This document shows positions 52,977 through 61,800 of a stretch of 64,000 bases of DNA, piece by piece. Where the stretch lies: the NCBI GenBank assembly GCA_963775315.1, contig CAVZIN010000007.1:992001-1056000 (forward strand). The letters are read 5' to 3'. Source of the DNA: CAWGHZ01 sp963775315. Lineage in GTDB: Bacteria > Pseudomonadota > Alphaproteobacteria > MPNO01 > DASWLB01. The position numbers and the translations under genes are program-made. Positions within the stretch are counted from its first letter, which is position 1, and each line of letters begins with the position of its first letter. A model generated the notes under the pieces. That model ran no database searches. It saw only the letters and a program-made list of their open reading frames with translations, and was not told the DNA's origin.

Positions 52977-54025
52977 GCCGCCATCTCCAGGAACCCCGCG
53001 GTAAAGCCGGGACCGAGCGATGAGAGGAACCATTCGCCACGCGCGCCCTCGCGCATCACCCGGTCGAGCACGAACAGCACCGTCACGGCGGACATGTTGC
53101 CATACTCTCGCAACACGGCGCGCGACGCCCTGAGCCCGCCGGGGGCGAGTCCGAAGGCCTCCTCGAGAGCGTCCAATACCTTGGCGCCGCCGGGATGGCA
53201 GACGAACCGGTCGATGTCGGCGAAGCGCCGCCCGCCGGCGGCCAGGAATTCGCTCGCCACCTGCCGGAAGGCGGAGCGGGTGAGGGCCGGGATGTCGCGC
53301 GAGAAGATCACGCCGAGCCCGTCGTCCTCGACGTTCCAGCCCATGATGTCCAGCGAGCCCGGCCAGGTGTGCTGGCCGGCGCGGCCGAGCGCGGCGCCGT
53401 CGCCCGCGCCCGAGACGATGGCCGCCGCGGCGCCGTCGCCGAACAGGGCCGTCGCGATCACGTTGGATTTGGACGGATCGTCGCGGCGGAAGGTGAGGCC
53501 GCAGAGCTCGACGACGCAGAGCAGAACGTTGCGCTTGGGTTCCGTGGCTGCGAGCGAGGCGGCGCGCGCAAGGCCCAGCACCCCGCCGGCGCAGCCCAAC
53601 CCGAAGATCGGCAGACGCTCCACGTCGGGGCGAAGGCCGAGCCGCTCGATGAGCAGCGCGTCGAGGCTCGGCGTCGCGATGCCGGTGGTGGAAACGGTGA
53701 CGATGGCGTCGATCGCATCAGGCGCCAGCCCGGCTTCGCCCATCGCTTCGGTGGCGGCACGCGCGAGCAGGGCGATGGCGTTCTCGACGTAAAGCCGGTT
53801 CTTTTCCGCCCAGCCGTGCGGGCGCTCGTACCACTCCGGCGGCACGCAGGAATAGCGGGTCTCGATGCCGGCATTGGCATAGACCGGCAGCAGCCGCTCG
53901 ACGGTCGCCCGGCCGCAATCGGGGAACAGGCGGTGCGCGCGCCCGATCAGCTCGTCCTGCACGATGCGATAAGGCGGCACGGCTGTCGCCAGGGTGCGCA
54001 GCCGCGGGCTCCGTTGGCAACTCAT
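52973..54025 (-). CDS. Type III polyketide synthase
   Basis: 350 residues from ATG 54025. Catalytic Cys145 in FGLGCAGGVLGL, His277 in VCHPGGAKV and Asn310 in YGNMSAV are all present, giving the full triad. SLGPGFTAGFLEM closes the active-site rim. It condenses acyl-CoA with malonyl-CoA to alkylpyrones, alkylresorcinols or similar. The ICMT-like gene overlaps its 3' end. The start has the frame open up to 54139 but homology begins here. Confidence 0.93.
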   Translation of the reverse strand: MSCQRSPRLRTLATAVPPYRIVQDELIGRAHRLFPDCGRATVERLLPVYANAGIETRYSCVPPEWYERPHGWAEKNRLYVENAIALLARAATEAMGEAGLAPDAIDAIVTVSTTGIATPSLDALLIERLGLRPDVERLPIFGLGCAGGVLGLARAASLAATEPKRNVLLCVVELCGLTFRRDDPSKSNVIATALFGDGAAAAIVSGAGDGAALGRAGQHTWPGSLDIMGWNVEDDGLGVIFSRDIPALTRSAFRQVASEFLAAGGRRFADIDRFVCHPGGAKVLDALEEAFGLAPGGLRASRAVLREYGNMSAVTVLFVLDRVMREGARGEWFLSSLGPGFTAGFLEMAA

Positions 54026-54172
54026 CAACTCGTACCTCCACTCGGCGGCCGGGGGCAGGATTGCCCACAACTTACCCCGCGGGGCGCCGCTTTGTTCCCC
54101 GCGCAGGGCTCCCTTGCCCAATCCGGATGAAAAGCCCATCTAGAAGCGTCCGGTTTACGCGAGGATGGGCCC

Positions 54173-54910
54173 TTGGACGAAACAAACAACTCACCGCCCA
54201 AGCCGCGCCGCTCCTGGCTCGGCCTGCACATCCGTCGTCACTTCCTGGCGGGCGTGCTGGTCACGGCTCCGGTCGCGATCACTACTTACATCGTATGGGT
54301 GATCGTCACCTGGGTCGACGGGCGGATCACTCCCCTCATCCCGCCCCAGTACAACCCTGGCAATCACCTGCCGTTCCCGGTGCCTGGGCTCGGCCTATTG
54401 ATCGTGTTCGTGGTGCTGACCCTGATCGGGGCGCTGACCACGGGGCTCGTCGGCCGGTTCGTCCTGCATCTCGGGGAACGGCTGGTCGGACGCATGCCGT
54501 TCGTGCGCAGCCTCTACGGCGCGACCAAGCAGATCTTCGAGACGGTGCTTGCCCAGCAGTCGAAAGCCTTCCGAGAGGTGGTGCTGGTCGAGTATCCGCG
54601 CCGCGGCATCTGGGCGATCGGCTTCATCACCGGCGTGACCGAAGGCCAGGTGCAGGAGGACACGGTCGAGGACGTGCTCAACGTGTTCCTGCCGACGACG
54701 CCGAACCCGACCTCGGGATTCCTGCTCTTCGTGCCGCGCAAGGATTTGGTGGTGCTGTCGATGTCGGTGGAGGAGGGGATCAAGATGGTCGTCTCCGGGG
54801 GCATCGTGACGCCGCCCGACCGTCGGCCGCCCGAAGCGCGCCGCAAGCGGATCGCCTCGACCGAGGAGCTCGACGAGCCGCCGTCGCCGCCGAAGGTGGG
54901 AGTGCGCTAG
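54173..54910 (+). CDS. DUF502 family membrane protein
   Basis: 245 residues from TTG 54173, with GAGG upstream. Two transmembrane helices (about 23-43 and 67-90: GVLVTAPVAITTYIVWVIVT, LGLLIVFVVLTLIGALTTGL) and a soluble region with RSLYGATKQIFETV, YPRRGIWAIGFITG and FVPTTPNPTSGF-like motif of the family. Function unknown. Its TAG stop (54908-54910) lies inside the 6-bp target duplication of the IS481 element. Confidence 0.85.
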   Translation: MDETNNSPPKPRRSWLGLHIRRHFLAGVLVTAPVAITTYIVWVIVTWVDGRITPLIPPQYNPGNHLPFPVPGLGLLIVFVVLTLIGALTTGLVGRFVLHLGERLVGRMPFVRSLYGATKQIFETVLAQQSKAFREVVLVEYPRRGIWAIGFITGVTEGQVQEDTVEDVLNVFLPTTPNPTSGFLLFVPRKDLVVLSMSVEEGIKMVVSGGIVTPPDRRPPEARRKRIASTEELDEPPSPPKVGVR

Positions 54911-54911
54911 G

Positions 54912-55946
54912 TGTGATCCCTCAATAGGTTGTCCATCCGGGGCCGAATCTCGGATGCTGATGGGTGTCGAAGCCTGTCAGCGATGAGAAGGGGGCCCCGG
55001 ATGAACGTCCACAAGAATGCAAGACTGACGCCCCGCGGTCGAGAGCGGATCGTGCGCCTGGTCATCGAGGGCGGGCAAACGCCGGAGGCCGTCAGCGAAG
55101 CCGTAGGCGTTTGCCCGCGCACGGTGCGCAAGTGGCTGGTCCGCTACCGGGCCGAAGGTCCAGCCGGCCTCGTCGATCGCTCGTCGCGGCCGCATCGATT
55201 GCGCAAGCCGACGCCCGAACCCGTCGTTGCGCGCATCGTCGAGCTGCGCCGGCAGCGCTGGACCGGCGCCCACATCGCCGGCGAGGTCGGCGTCTCCCCG
55301 GCTACAGTGAGCCGGGTGCTGAAGCGCGCCGGTCTCAACCGCCTGAAAGCGTTCGAACCCGTCGAGCCCGTGCGCCGCTACGAGCGCGCCAATCCGGGCG
55401 AGCTCATCCATATCGATATCAAGAAGCTCGGCCGCTTCGCCCGCGTCGGCCACCGCATCAACGCCGATCGAACCACCCGCACGCGGGGCATCGGCTGGGA
55501 GTTCGTTCACGTTGCGATCGACGACGCCTCGCGCGTCGCATTCGTCGAGATCAAGCCCGACGAACGCAAGGAAAGCGCCGTCGTCTTCCTGAGCGCCGCC
55601 GTCGCCTACTACAAGGGCCTCGGCATCACCATCGAGTGCGTCATGACCGACAACGGCTCCTGCTACCGCTCCAAGGCCTTCCGCAAGGCCACTCGCCGGC
55701 TCGGGCTCAGGCACATCTTCACCAAACCCTACACCCCCAAGACCAACGGCAAGGCCGAGCGCTTCATCCAGACCGCGCTCCGCGAATGGGCCTACGCCAT
55801 CGCCTATCCCACCTCGGACCACCGGGCCGCCGAGATGCCAACCTGGCTCCACCGCTACAACTGGCACCGACCACATGGTAGCTTGAAAGCCCAACCCCCC
55901 ATCAGCCGCCTCGGTCTAACCGAGGACAACCTGTTGAGGCTCCACA
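54912..55946 (+). mobile_element. IS481-family element with 6-bp target duplication
   Basis: 1035 bp starting TGTGATCCCTCAATAGG and ending with the inverted form (inward: TGTGGAGCCTCAACAGG), flanked by GCTAGG on both sides (54906-54911 and 55947-55952), a perfect duplication of an NCTAGN site, which is known as the target of IS481. The CTAG contains the TAG stop of the DUF502 gene, which is preserved. The transposase takes its own TAG from the right copy of the same duplication. Confidence 0.95.
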
Positions 55947-55951
55947 GCTAG
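55001..55951 (+). CDS. IS481-family transposase
   Basis: 316 residues from ATG 55001. HTH region (about 15-60) with VSEAVGVCPRTVRKWLVRYR, a second HTH near 95-110 (GEVGVSPATVSRVLKRAG), and rve core with Asp in HIDIKKLG, Asp in MTDNGSCY, and Glu in TNGKAERFIQ. It is intact. The stop TAG at 55949-55951 lies in the target duplication outside the element end at 55946. Confidence 0.95.
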   Translation: MNVHKNARLTPRGRERIVRLVIEGGQTPEAVSEAVGVCPRTVRKWLVRYRAEGPAGLVDRSSRPHRLRKPTPEPVVARIVELRRQRWTGAHIAGEVGVSPATVSRVLKRAGLNRLKAFEPVEPVRRYERANPGELIHIDIKKLGRFARVGHRINADRTTRTRGIGWEFVHVAIDDASRVAFVEIKPDERKESAVVFLSAAVAYYKGLGITIECVMTDNGSCYRSKAFRKATRRLGLRHIFTKPYTPKTNGKAERFIQTALREWAYAIAYPTSDHRAAEMPTWLHRYNWHRPHGSLKAQPPISRLGLTEDNLLRLHS

Positions 55952-55973
55952 GCGCGACTGCCCGAGTGGCGGC

Positions 55974-56909
55974 TCAATAGCCTCGCTTCCGGTCGATCGT
56001 CCAGGCCAGCGGCTCGCCGGCGCGGGCGCGGCGGACGTTCTCGACAAGCTGCGGCGCAAGGTCGCGCGGATGCGGGGCGCGCGCCACGTGCGGCATGATG
56101 GCGACGCGCGGGTGATCCCAGAACGGGTGGTCGGCTGGCAGCGGCTCGGTGCGGAACACGTCGAGCGTCGCCCCTGTGAGCTGGCCCGAGTCCAAAGCGG
56201 CGATCAGGTCGGCATCGACGATGTGCTGGCCGCGCGCCAGGTTCACGACGCAGGCGCCCTTCGGCATGCGCGCAAAGGCCGCGGCATCGAGGATGTCGGT
56301 CGTCTCCGGCGTCACGGCGAGCATGTTGACCAGGATCTCCGAGCGGGCGAGGAAGGGGGCGAGCCCGTCCGTCCCGTGGAATAGCGTCAGCCCCTTTGCG
56401 TCGCGCGGGCTGCGCGACCAGCCGGCGACGTCGAACCCGAATTCGGCGAGAAACTGCGCCATGGGGAGCCCGATCTGGCCGAGCCCCATCAGCCCCACCT
56501 TGCGCGCCGAGCAGTGCTGCACCGGGCGGCGCGGCTTCCATTCGTGGTTCTTCTGGTTGACCGCGTATTCGTGCAGATGACGGTGATGGCGCAGCACGTG
56601 CATCAGCGCCGTCTCGTTCATCAGCCGGTCGCCGTTGGGGTCCGAGGCGCGCACCAGCGCCACGTTCGGCGGCAGGTCGGGGTCGTTCAGGATATGGTCG
56701 ACGCCCGCCATGATCGAGGCGACGAAGCGGAGGTTGGGACAGCCCGCCAGCGCCTTGCCGCGCGAGGTGAAGCCGATCGCCGCGAACTCGATATCTTTCG
56801 GGTCGCCGATCTCGGGCCAAACGCGCACCTCTAGATCGGGGACGCGCTTCTTCAGTTCCTCAAGCCACGGTTCCGCGCGCCCAGGGGCGGGATCGAGCAG
56901 CAGGGCCAT
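55974..56909 (-). CDS. D-2-hydroxyacid dehydrogenase (GhrA-type glyoxylate/hydroxypyruvate reductase)
   Basis: 311 residues. NAD(P)-binding loop GLMGLGQIGLPMAQFLAEFG, the catalytic Arg in VNLARGQHIVD, Glu in FRTEPLP and His in IMPHVAR. Reduces glyoxylate or a related 2-keto acid. It lies 20 bp after dctM on the same strand, so the TRAP system may import a hydroxy or keto acid that this enzyme handles. IS481 sits just past its stop on the other strand. Confidence 0.9.
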   Translation of the reverse strand: MALLLDPAPGRAEPWLEELKKRVPDLEVRVWPEIGDPKDIEFAAIGFTSRGKALAGCPNLRFVASIMAGVDHILNDPDLPPNVALVRASDPNGDRLMNETALMHVLRHHRHLHEYAVNQKNHEWKPRRPVQHCSARKVGLMGLGQIGLPMAQFLAEFGFDVAGWSRSPRDAKGLTLFHGTDGLAPFLARSEILVNMLAVTPETTDILDAAAFARMPKGACVVNLARGQHIVDADLIAALDSGQLTGATLDVFRTEPLPADHPFWDHPRVAIMPHVARAPHPRDLAPQLVENVRRARAGEPLAWTIDRKRGY

Positions 56910-56929
56910 GGATCACCTGTGTTGAAAGC

Positions 56930-58246
56930 TCAATGCTGTATCAGGCTGGGCAGGTAGGTCCCGATCGACGGGAAGGCCACCAGCACGCCGACAGCCAGGA
57001 TATCGCAGAAGACGTAGGGCATCGCAGCCTTGACGACCATGGGGAAGGTCGTGCCGCGCGGCCCCACGCCCATCATCACGAACAGAGATACGCCGAACGG
57101 CGGCGTCAGGAGGCCGATCTCCAACCCCATCAGCACGATCAGCCCGAACCAGATCGGGTCGAAGTGCAGCGCGTTGGCGAGCGGGAAGAAGATCGGCACG
57201 GTCAGCAGCAGGATCGAGGCGGGGTCCATCAGCATGCCGAGGATGATCAGCACGCCGAACATGATGAGCAGCATGACCAGCGGCCCGACCTTGGCGCCCG
57301 TCGCGTAGTCGATGAAGCCGGAACTCGCGCCGGTATAGGCCAGCACCTGGCTGAAGGTGGAGGAGCCGACGATAATCAGATAGATCGAGGCGGTCACCCG
57401 GACCGCGCCGCGCACCGATTGCACCAGGACGGGCCAGGTGAGGCAGCGCATGAACACGGCGAGGACGAGGACCGCCAACACCCCGAACGCCGCGGATTCT
57501 GTGGGGGTGGCCCAGCCGAGCAGGATCAGCCCGACGACGCAGAAGATCACCAGCCCCATGGGCAGGACATTCTTGACGAACGATTTCAGCATGGCGCCGA
57601 CCGGCGGGCGCTCGACGTCATATTGCGGCGCGGCTTCGGGATCGAGCTTGACCTGCAGGAAGATCAGAAGAACGTAGAAGGAGGCGAGCAGAAGCCCCGG
57701 CCCGAATCCGCCGATCAGGAGCCCGCCGATGTCGATGGTGGCGAGGCTGCCGAGCAGGACCGCGAGGCCTGAGGGCGGGATGATCATGGCGAGCGAGCCG
57801 GTGCCCATGATCGGGCCCATGCACATGTGCGGCTTGTAGCCGCGGTTGACCATCTCGGTGGTCAGCAGCGAGCCGAGCATCGCCGTGTTCGCCATCGACG
57901 AGCCGATCAGTGCCGAGAACAGCGTGCCGCCGCCGACGGCCAGGTAGGAGAGGCGCCCGGGCAGTCGGCCCAGCATCATCTCCAGCGTGTCGAACACCCT
58001 GACGACCATCCGGGTGCGGAAGAACAGCTCGCCCATCAGGAGGAACATCGGGATCGCCACCAGGGTGAAGGTGGAGATCGACGTGCCGGCGTTGGCCAGC
58101 ACCTGGATGATGCCGCCCGGTCCGCCCATGTAGAAGAAGGCGGCGACGCAGTTGACGGTGAGGAAGGCGAACGGCACCGGCAGGCCCAGCATCATCAGCG
58201 TGACGATGCCGCCGATCAGGACCGCCATGGTCTCGTACCAAGGCAT
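56930..58246 (-). CDS. dctM: TRAP transporter large permease
   Basis: 438 residues with about twelve helices: PVPFAFLTVNCVAAFFYMGG, MGELFFRTRMVVRVFDTLE, and FSALIGSSMANTAMLGSLL with the DctM-typical pattern, PSGLAVLLGSLATIDIGG. It forms the sodium-driven channel with DctQ. The start is 4 bp past the stop of dctQ. Last gene before the dehydrogenase. Confidence 0.94.
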   Translation of the reverse strand: MPWYETMAVLIGGIVTLMMLGLPVPFAFLTVNCVAAFFYMGGPGGIIQVLANAGTSISTFTLVAIPMFLLMGELFFRTRMVVRVFDTLEMMLGRLPGRLSYLAVGGGTLFSALIGSSMANTAMLGSLLTTEMVNRGYKPHMCMGPIMGTGSLAMIIPPSGLAVLLGSLATIDIGGLLIGGFGPGLLLASFYVLLIFLQVKLDPEAAPQYDVERPPVGAMLKSFVKNVLPMGLVIFCVVGLILLGWATPTESAAFGVLAVLVLAVFMRCLTWPVLVQSVRGAVRVTASIYLIIVGSSTFSQVLAYTGASSGFIDYATGAKVGPLVMLLIMFGVLIILGMLMDPASILLLTVPIFFPLANALHFDPIWFGLIVLMGLEIGLLTPPFGVSLFVMMGVGPRGTTFPMVVKAAMPYVFCDILAVGVLVAFPSIGTYLPSLIQH

Positions 58247-58249
58247 GGG

Positions 58250-58762
58250 TTAGATACCCTCGCGCTCGGTGGCGCTCTGGTCGTAGAGCGTCTCGGATGA
58301 GAACAACAGGCGCACGAACTCGATCGCCATCAGGAAGAAGCTGATGAACATCGGGGAATAGGCGTAATAGCCGGGGATCAGGATCGCGCGCTGCTCGCCC
58401 TGGCCCGTTTGCCAGGTCAGGATCACCTGCGTGAGGGCGTACCAGGCGAGGACGCCGCACAGAACGCCGCACACGACGTAGGCCAGTATCTCGACCACGC
58501 GGCGCAGCGGCCCCGGCATCAGCATCCGGAAGCTCTCCACGATGATCTCGCCCTTGGTGCGCAGCAGCCAGGGAGAGCCCAGCATGGTGATGTAGAGAAG
58601 TCCGTATTCCGACAGCGGAACGACGACGCGCGACGGCTGGAAGCCCAGGTCGCGCATCGTCACGTCCGTGACCACGGCGATGAAGATCGACACCATGATC
58701 AGACCGGCGACGACGGCGAGTGCCGCGGTCAGCCAGTAGTAGAATTGGAGGAGCGGCCGCAC
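58250..58762 (-). CDS. dctQ: TRAP transporter small permease
   Basis: 170 residues with four membrane helices (about 12-35, 50-66, 87-110, 130-150). DctQ signature near FQPSRVVVPLSEYGLLYITM and GSPWLLRTKGEIIVESFRM. Links the binding protein to DctM. Three bases separate its stop from the dctM start. Confidence 0.9.
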   Translation of the reverse strand: MRPLLQFYYWLTAALAVVAGLIMVSIFIAVVTDVTMRDLGFQPSRVVVPLSEYGLLYITMLGSPWLLRTKGEIIVESFRMLMPGPLRRVVEILAYVVCGVLCGVLAWYALTQVILTWQTGQGEQRAILIPGYYAYSPMFISFFLMAIEFVRLLFSSETLYDQSATEREGI

Positions 58763-58804
58763 CTCAAGCCTCCGCGGTTCGGATGAAGCCGCTCCCCTTG
58801 CAGA

Positions 58805-59803
58805 TCAATACCAGGCCTTGCGCAGCTCGGCCGTGACCTTGGGACCGACCTTGGGGTTGTTCTCCATGCGGCCCCACGGGGTCTTCATGTAGGTGTCGAC
58901 GAACAGCTCGCCGGTCTTGCCCTTCAGCTCGACGAACTTCATGCCGTGCTTCTTGAGGTCGGCCATCGTGTCCTTGGTGCGCTTGGCAACCTCGGCACGC
59001 GTGATCTCCTCGAACTTGTAGGTCTCCTTTGTGAGGAGTTCGCGCACCTTCGGGGGCAGGCTGTCCCACTTCTTGGCGTTCGCGATCACCAGGATGCCCG
59101 TCTGGTTAAAGGGCGGCAGGTAGGTCACGTGCAAGAATTTGTAGAGACCCATCTCCATGTTGGTGTCCAGGTCGCCGCAGGCGCCGTCGACCACGCCGCG
59201 CTCGAGCGCGGTATATATCTGGCTGATTGACATCACCACCGGCGTGCCGCCAAGCGTCTTGATGAAGTCGCGATAGGCGGGCGACGAGCGGATCTTCATG
59301 CCCGACAGGTCCGGCATCCCGTCCGGGCGGGCGGGCGCTTCCTTCGGCAGGCTCATGTAGAGCGCGAGCCCCTGGTAGAAGCGTCCCATGAAGTGCGCGC
59401 CGATGCTCTTGCGCATCAACCCGTCGACGAGCTTATAGCCGCCGAGATCGCGCGCCTCCTTCGGCGTCTTGAAGCCGCCGGTGAAGTCGCCGGCCGGGAA
59501 CATGCCCAGGTAGTAGGCGGACGGGCCGAACTGCAGGTCGAACAGCCCGTTGCGCAGCGCCACCGGCTGCTGCGGCGGCGGCGTGACCTCGGGCCCGCCG
59601 ATATAGTTGATGTGCACCAGCCCCTTGCCGACCTTGTTCACGTCGGCGATGAATTCCAGGAAGCCCTTGGTGTTCTTGTGCGATTTCGGGAACCCGGAAA
59701 TCGCCTTCAGAACGATCTCGTCGGCGCTTGCGCTCGTGGCAAGACCGCCGATCAGCGCCGCCGCCATCAGGCCACGCGAAATCAATCGGATTGCATGGGA
59801 CAT
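58805..59803 (-). CDS. dctP: TRAP transporter solute-binding protein
   Basis: 332 residues with a signal peptide (LMAAALIGGLATSASADE, cleaved near residue 27) and the DctP fold: FLEFIADVNKVGKGLVHINY, MKIRSSPAYRDFIKTLGGTP (Arg ligand of the family, binding the substrate carboxylate), GVVDGACGDLDTNM. Likely substrate: a carboxylic acid, perhaps aromatic or branched. The divergent ThDP gene starts 205 bp away, so that space holds both promoters. Confidence 0.92.
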   Translation of the reverse strand: MSHAIRLISRGLMAAALIGGLATSASADEIVLKAISGFPKSHKNTKGFLEFIADVNKVGKGLVHINYIGGPEVTPPPQQPVALRNGLFDLQFGPSAYYLGMFPAGDFTGGFKTPKEARDLGGYKLVDGLMRKSIGAHFMGRFYQGLALYMSLPKEAPARPDGMPDLSGMKIRSSPAYRDFIKTLGGTPVVMSISQIYTALERGVVDGACGDLDTNMEMGLYKFLHVTYLPPFNQTGILVIANAKKWDSLPPKVRELLTKETYKFEEITRAEVAKRTKDTMADLKKHGMKFVELKGKTGELFVDTYMKTPWGRMENNPKVGPKVTAELRKAWY

Positions 59804-60008
59804 CTATTGCCTCCCTCTTGTTGCGGCCGAACCTGGCCGCCAGCCTTCGTTGGGGGCAAGTTGGCGCAAATCCTCTGCGCTGTAAAGCGATCCGGGCGTC
59901 GCAGGTGGCGCGTCTGCGCAGTGTCTCACGGGCCGTTCGATCCAATCGCAACCGGCGGCGGAGCGTGCTAGGTTCGGTCGGAAAACCGGCGCTTTGGGAG
60001 GACGTCAA

Positions 60009-61790
60009 ATGGACCAGAAGGCCAGCCCGTCGAAGTCGAACCGCTCGCTATGGGGCAGCGATGTGATCGCCGCCGCGCTGCGCGAGCAGGGATTCCCCTA
60101 TGTCTGCCTGACTCCGGGCGCGAGCTATCGCGGCCTGCACAATTCGATCGTCAACTACCTCGGCAATGAAACGCCGAAGATGCTGGTGTGCCTGCACGAG
60201 GAGCACGCCGTTGCCATGGCCCAGGGCTGGGCGCAGGTGACCGACGAGCCGATCTGCGTCGCGGTCCACGCGAATGTCGGGCTGATGCATGCGACCATGG
60301 GCTTCTTCGACGCCTGGTGCGACCGGAAGCCGGTGGTGGTGATCGGCGCGAACGGGCCGATCGACGCCGAGAAGCGCCGCCCGTGGATCGACTGGATTCA
60401 CACCACCGCCGACAATGGCGCGCTGGTCCGCAACTACACCAAGTGGGACGACACGCCCGGTTCGCCGGCCGCCGCGGTGGAATCGATCCGGCGCGCCTCG
60501 ATGATCGCGCGCACCCGCCCGTGCGGCCCGACCTATGTGTGCCTCGACGCGGCGATCCAGGAGATGCCGGTCGAGGACATGCCGGAGTTCCACGACGTCT
60601 CCCGCTTCAAGCCACCGGCCCCCCCGGCGCCCGCGACCGAGGACTTGGCGAAGGCGGTCGAGATCCTGAAAAAGGCGAAGAAGCCGCTGATCCTGTCGGG
60701 GCGCGTCACGCGGAGCGAGCAGGGTTGGGACGAGCGGGTACGCCTCGCCGAGGCGCTCGGCGCCCGGGTGTTCAGCGTCGGCAATTCGGGGGGAAGCTTC
60801 CCGTCGCGCCATCCGCTGCATCTCGGCATGATTGCGTTCATCCTGCGCGGTCGCGTGCTGGAGGAGATTCGCGCCTCCGACGCGATCCTGAGCCTCGACT
60901 GGACCGACCTCGGCACGCTGCTCAACCAGGCGTGGCCCGCGGGCGGCGGCGAGCCTCCGCCGGTGATCTCGTGCTCCAACGACTTCCACATCCATAACGG
61001 CTGGAGCATGGATTACGAGAAGATCGCGGCCGCCGACGTGCGCATCGCGACGGTGCCGGAATCGCTGGTCTCCGCGCTGCTGCCGCATTTCGAGTCGAAG
61101 GGCGCGAAGCGGATGGATTTGAAGCCCAAGGCGGAGCGGGCGAAGCCCCCCGCGTCGGGCCCGATCGGCATCCGCGACCTCGCCGCCGTCTTCTCGGAGG
61201 TCACCGCCGGCCAGAAGATTTCCATGATGTCGAAGCCGATCGGCTGGTCCGAGGCCGACATGGATTGCGAGCACCCGCTCGACTATCTCGGCTCGAACGG
61301 CGGCGGCGGCGTCGGCGCGGGGCCCGGAAATGCGGTGGGCTCGGCGCTCGCGCTCCGCGACATGAAGTCCGAGCGGCTTCCCGTCGCGGTGCTGGGAGAT
61401 GGCGACTTCATGATGGGCTGCAACGCCCTCTGGACCGCCGCGTCGAACCAGATCCCGATCCTGGTGATCGTCTCCAACAACCGGTCCTACTTCAACGATG
61501 AGATCCACCAGGAGAACGTGGCGCGCCAGCGCGGCCGGCCGCCCGAGAACCGCTGGGTCGGCCAGCGCATCGAGAACCCGCCGCCCGATCTCTCCATGAT
61601 TGCGCGGGGCCAGGGGCTCGAGGGTGAGGGGCCTGTCACTGACCTCGCCGACCTGCCGGCCGCCATCGAGAAGGCGGTGGCGCGGGTGCGGGCGGGCGCG
61701 GCATACGTGCTCGACGTCGTGGTCAAGGGCGAGTATGCGGCGCCCGAGAACCTGACCGATCAGGTGAAGATGTCGAAGTCGCGGGTCTGA
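60009..61790 (+). CDS. ThDP-dependent enzyme (acetolactate synthase-like, substrate unknown)
   Basis: 593 residues from ATG 60009. PYR domain with CLTPGASYRGLHNSIVNYL and the catalytic Glu in CLHEEHAVAMAQG. The PP domain has the GDG motif in VLGDGDFMMGC and SNNRSYF. Insert region (about 370-390) is Lys/Pro-rich. Might be a decarboxylase or lyase of a keto acid. It faces the TRAP operon and is followed by a flavin monooxygenase-like gene 10 bp downstream, probably co-transcribed. Confidence 0.87.
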   Translation: MDQKASPSKSNRSLWGSDVIAAALREQGFPYVCLTPGASYRGLHNSIVNYLGNETPKMLVCLHEEHAVAMAQGWAQVTDEPICVAVHANVGLMHATMGFFDAWCDRKPVVVIGANGPIDAEKRRPWIDWIHTTADNGALVRNYTKWDDTPGSPAAAVESIRRASMIARTRPCGPTYVCLDAAIQEMPVEDMPEFHDVSRFKPPAPPAPATEDLAKAVEILKKAKKPLILSGRVTRSEQGWDERVRLAEALGARVFSVGNSGGSFPSRHPLHLGMIAFILRGRVLEEIRASDAILSLDWTDLGTLLNQAWPAGGGEPPPVISCSNDFHIHNGWSMDYEKIAAADVRIATVPESLVSALLPHFESKGAKRMDLKPKAERAKPPASGPIGIRDLAAVFSEVTAGQKISMMSKPIGWSEADMDCEHPLDYLGSNGGGGVGAGPGNAVGSALALRDMKSERLPVAVLGDGDFMMGCNALWTAASNQIPILVIVSNNRSYFNDEIHQENVARQRGRPPENRWVGQRIENPPPDLSMIARGQGLEGEGPVTDLADLPAAIEKAVARVRAGAAYVLDVVVKGEYAAPENLTDQVKMSKSRV

Positions 61791-61800
61791 CGTTCCGCGC

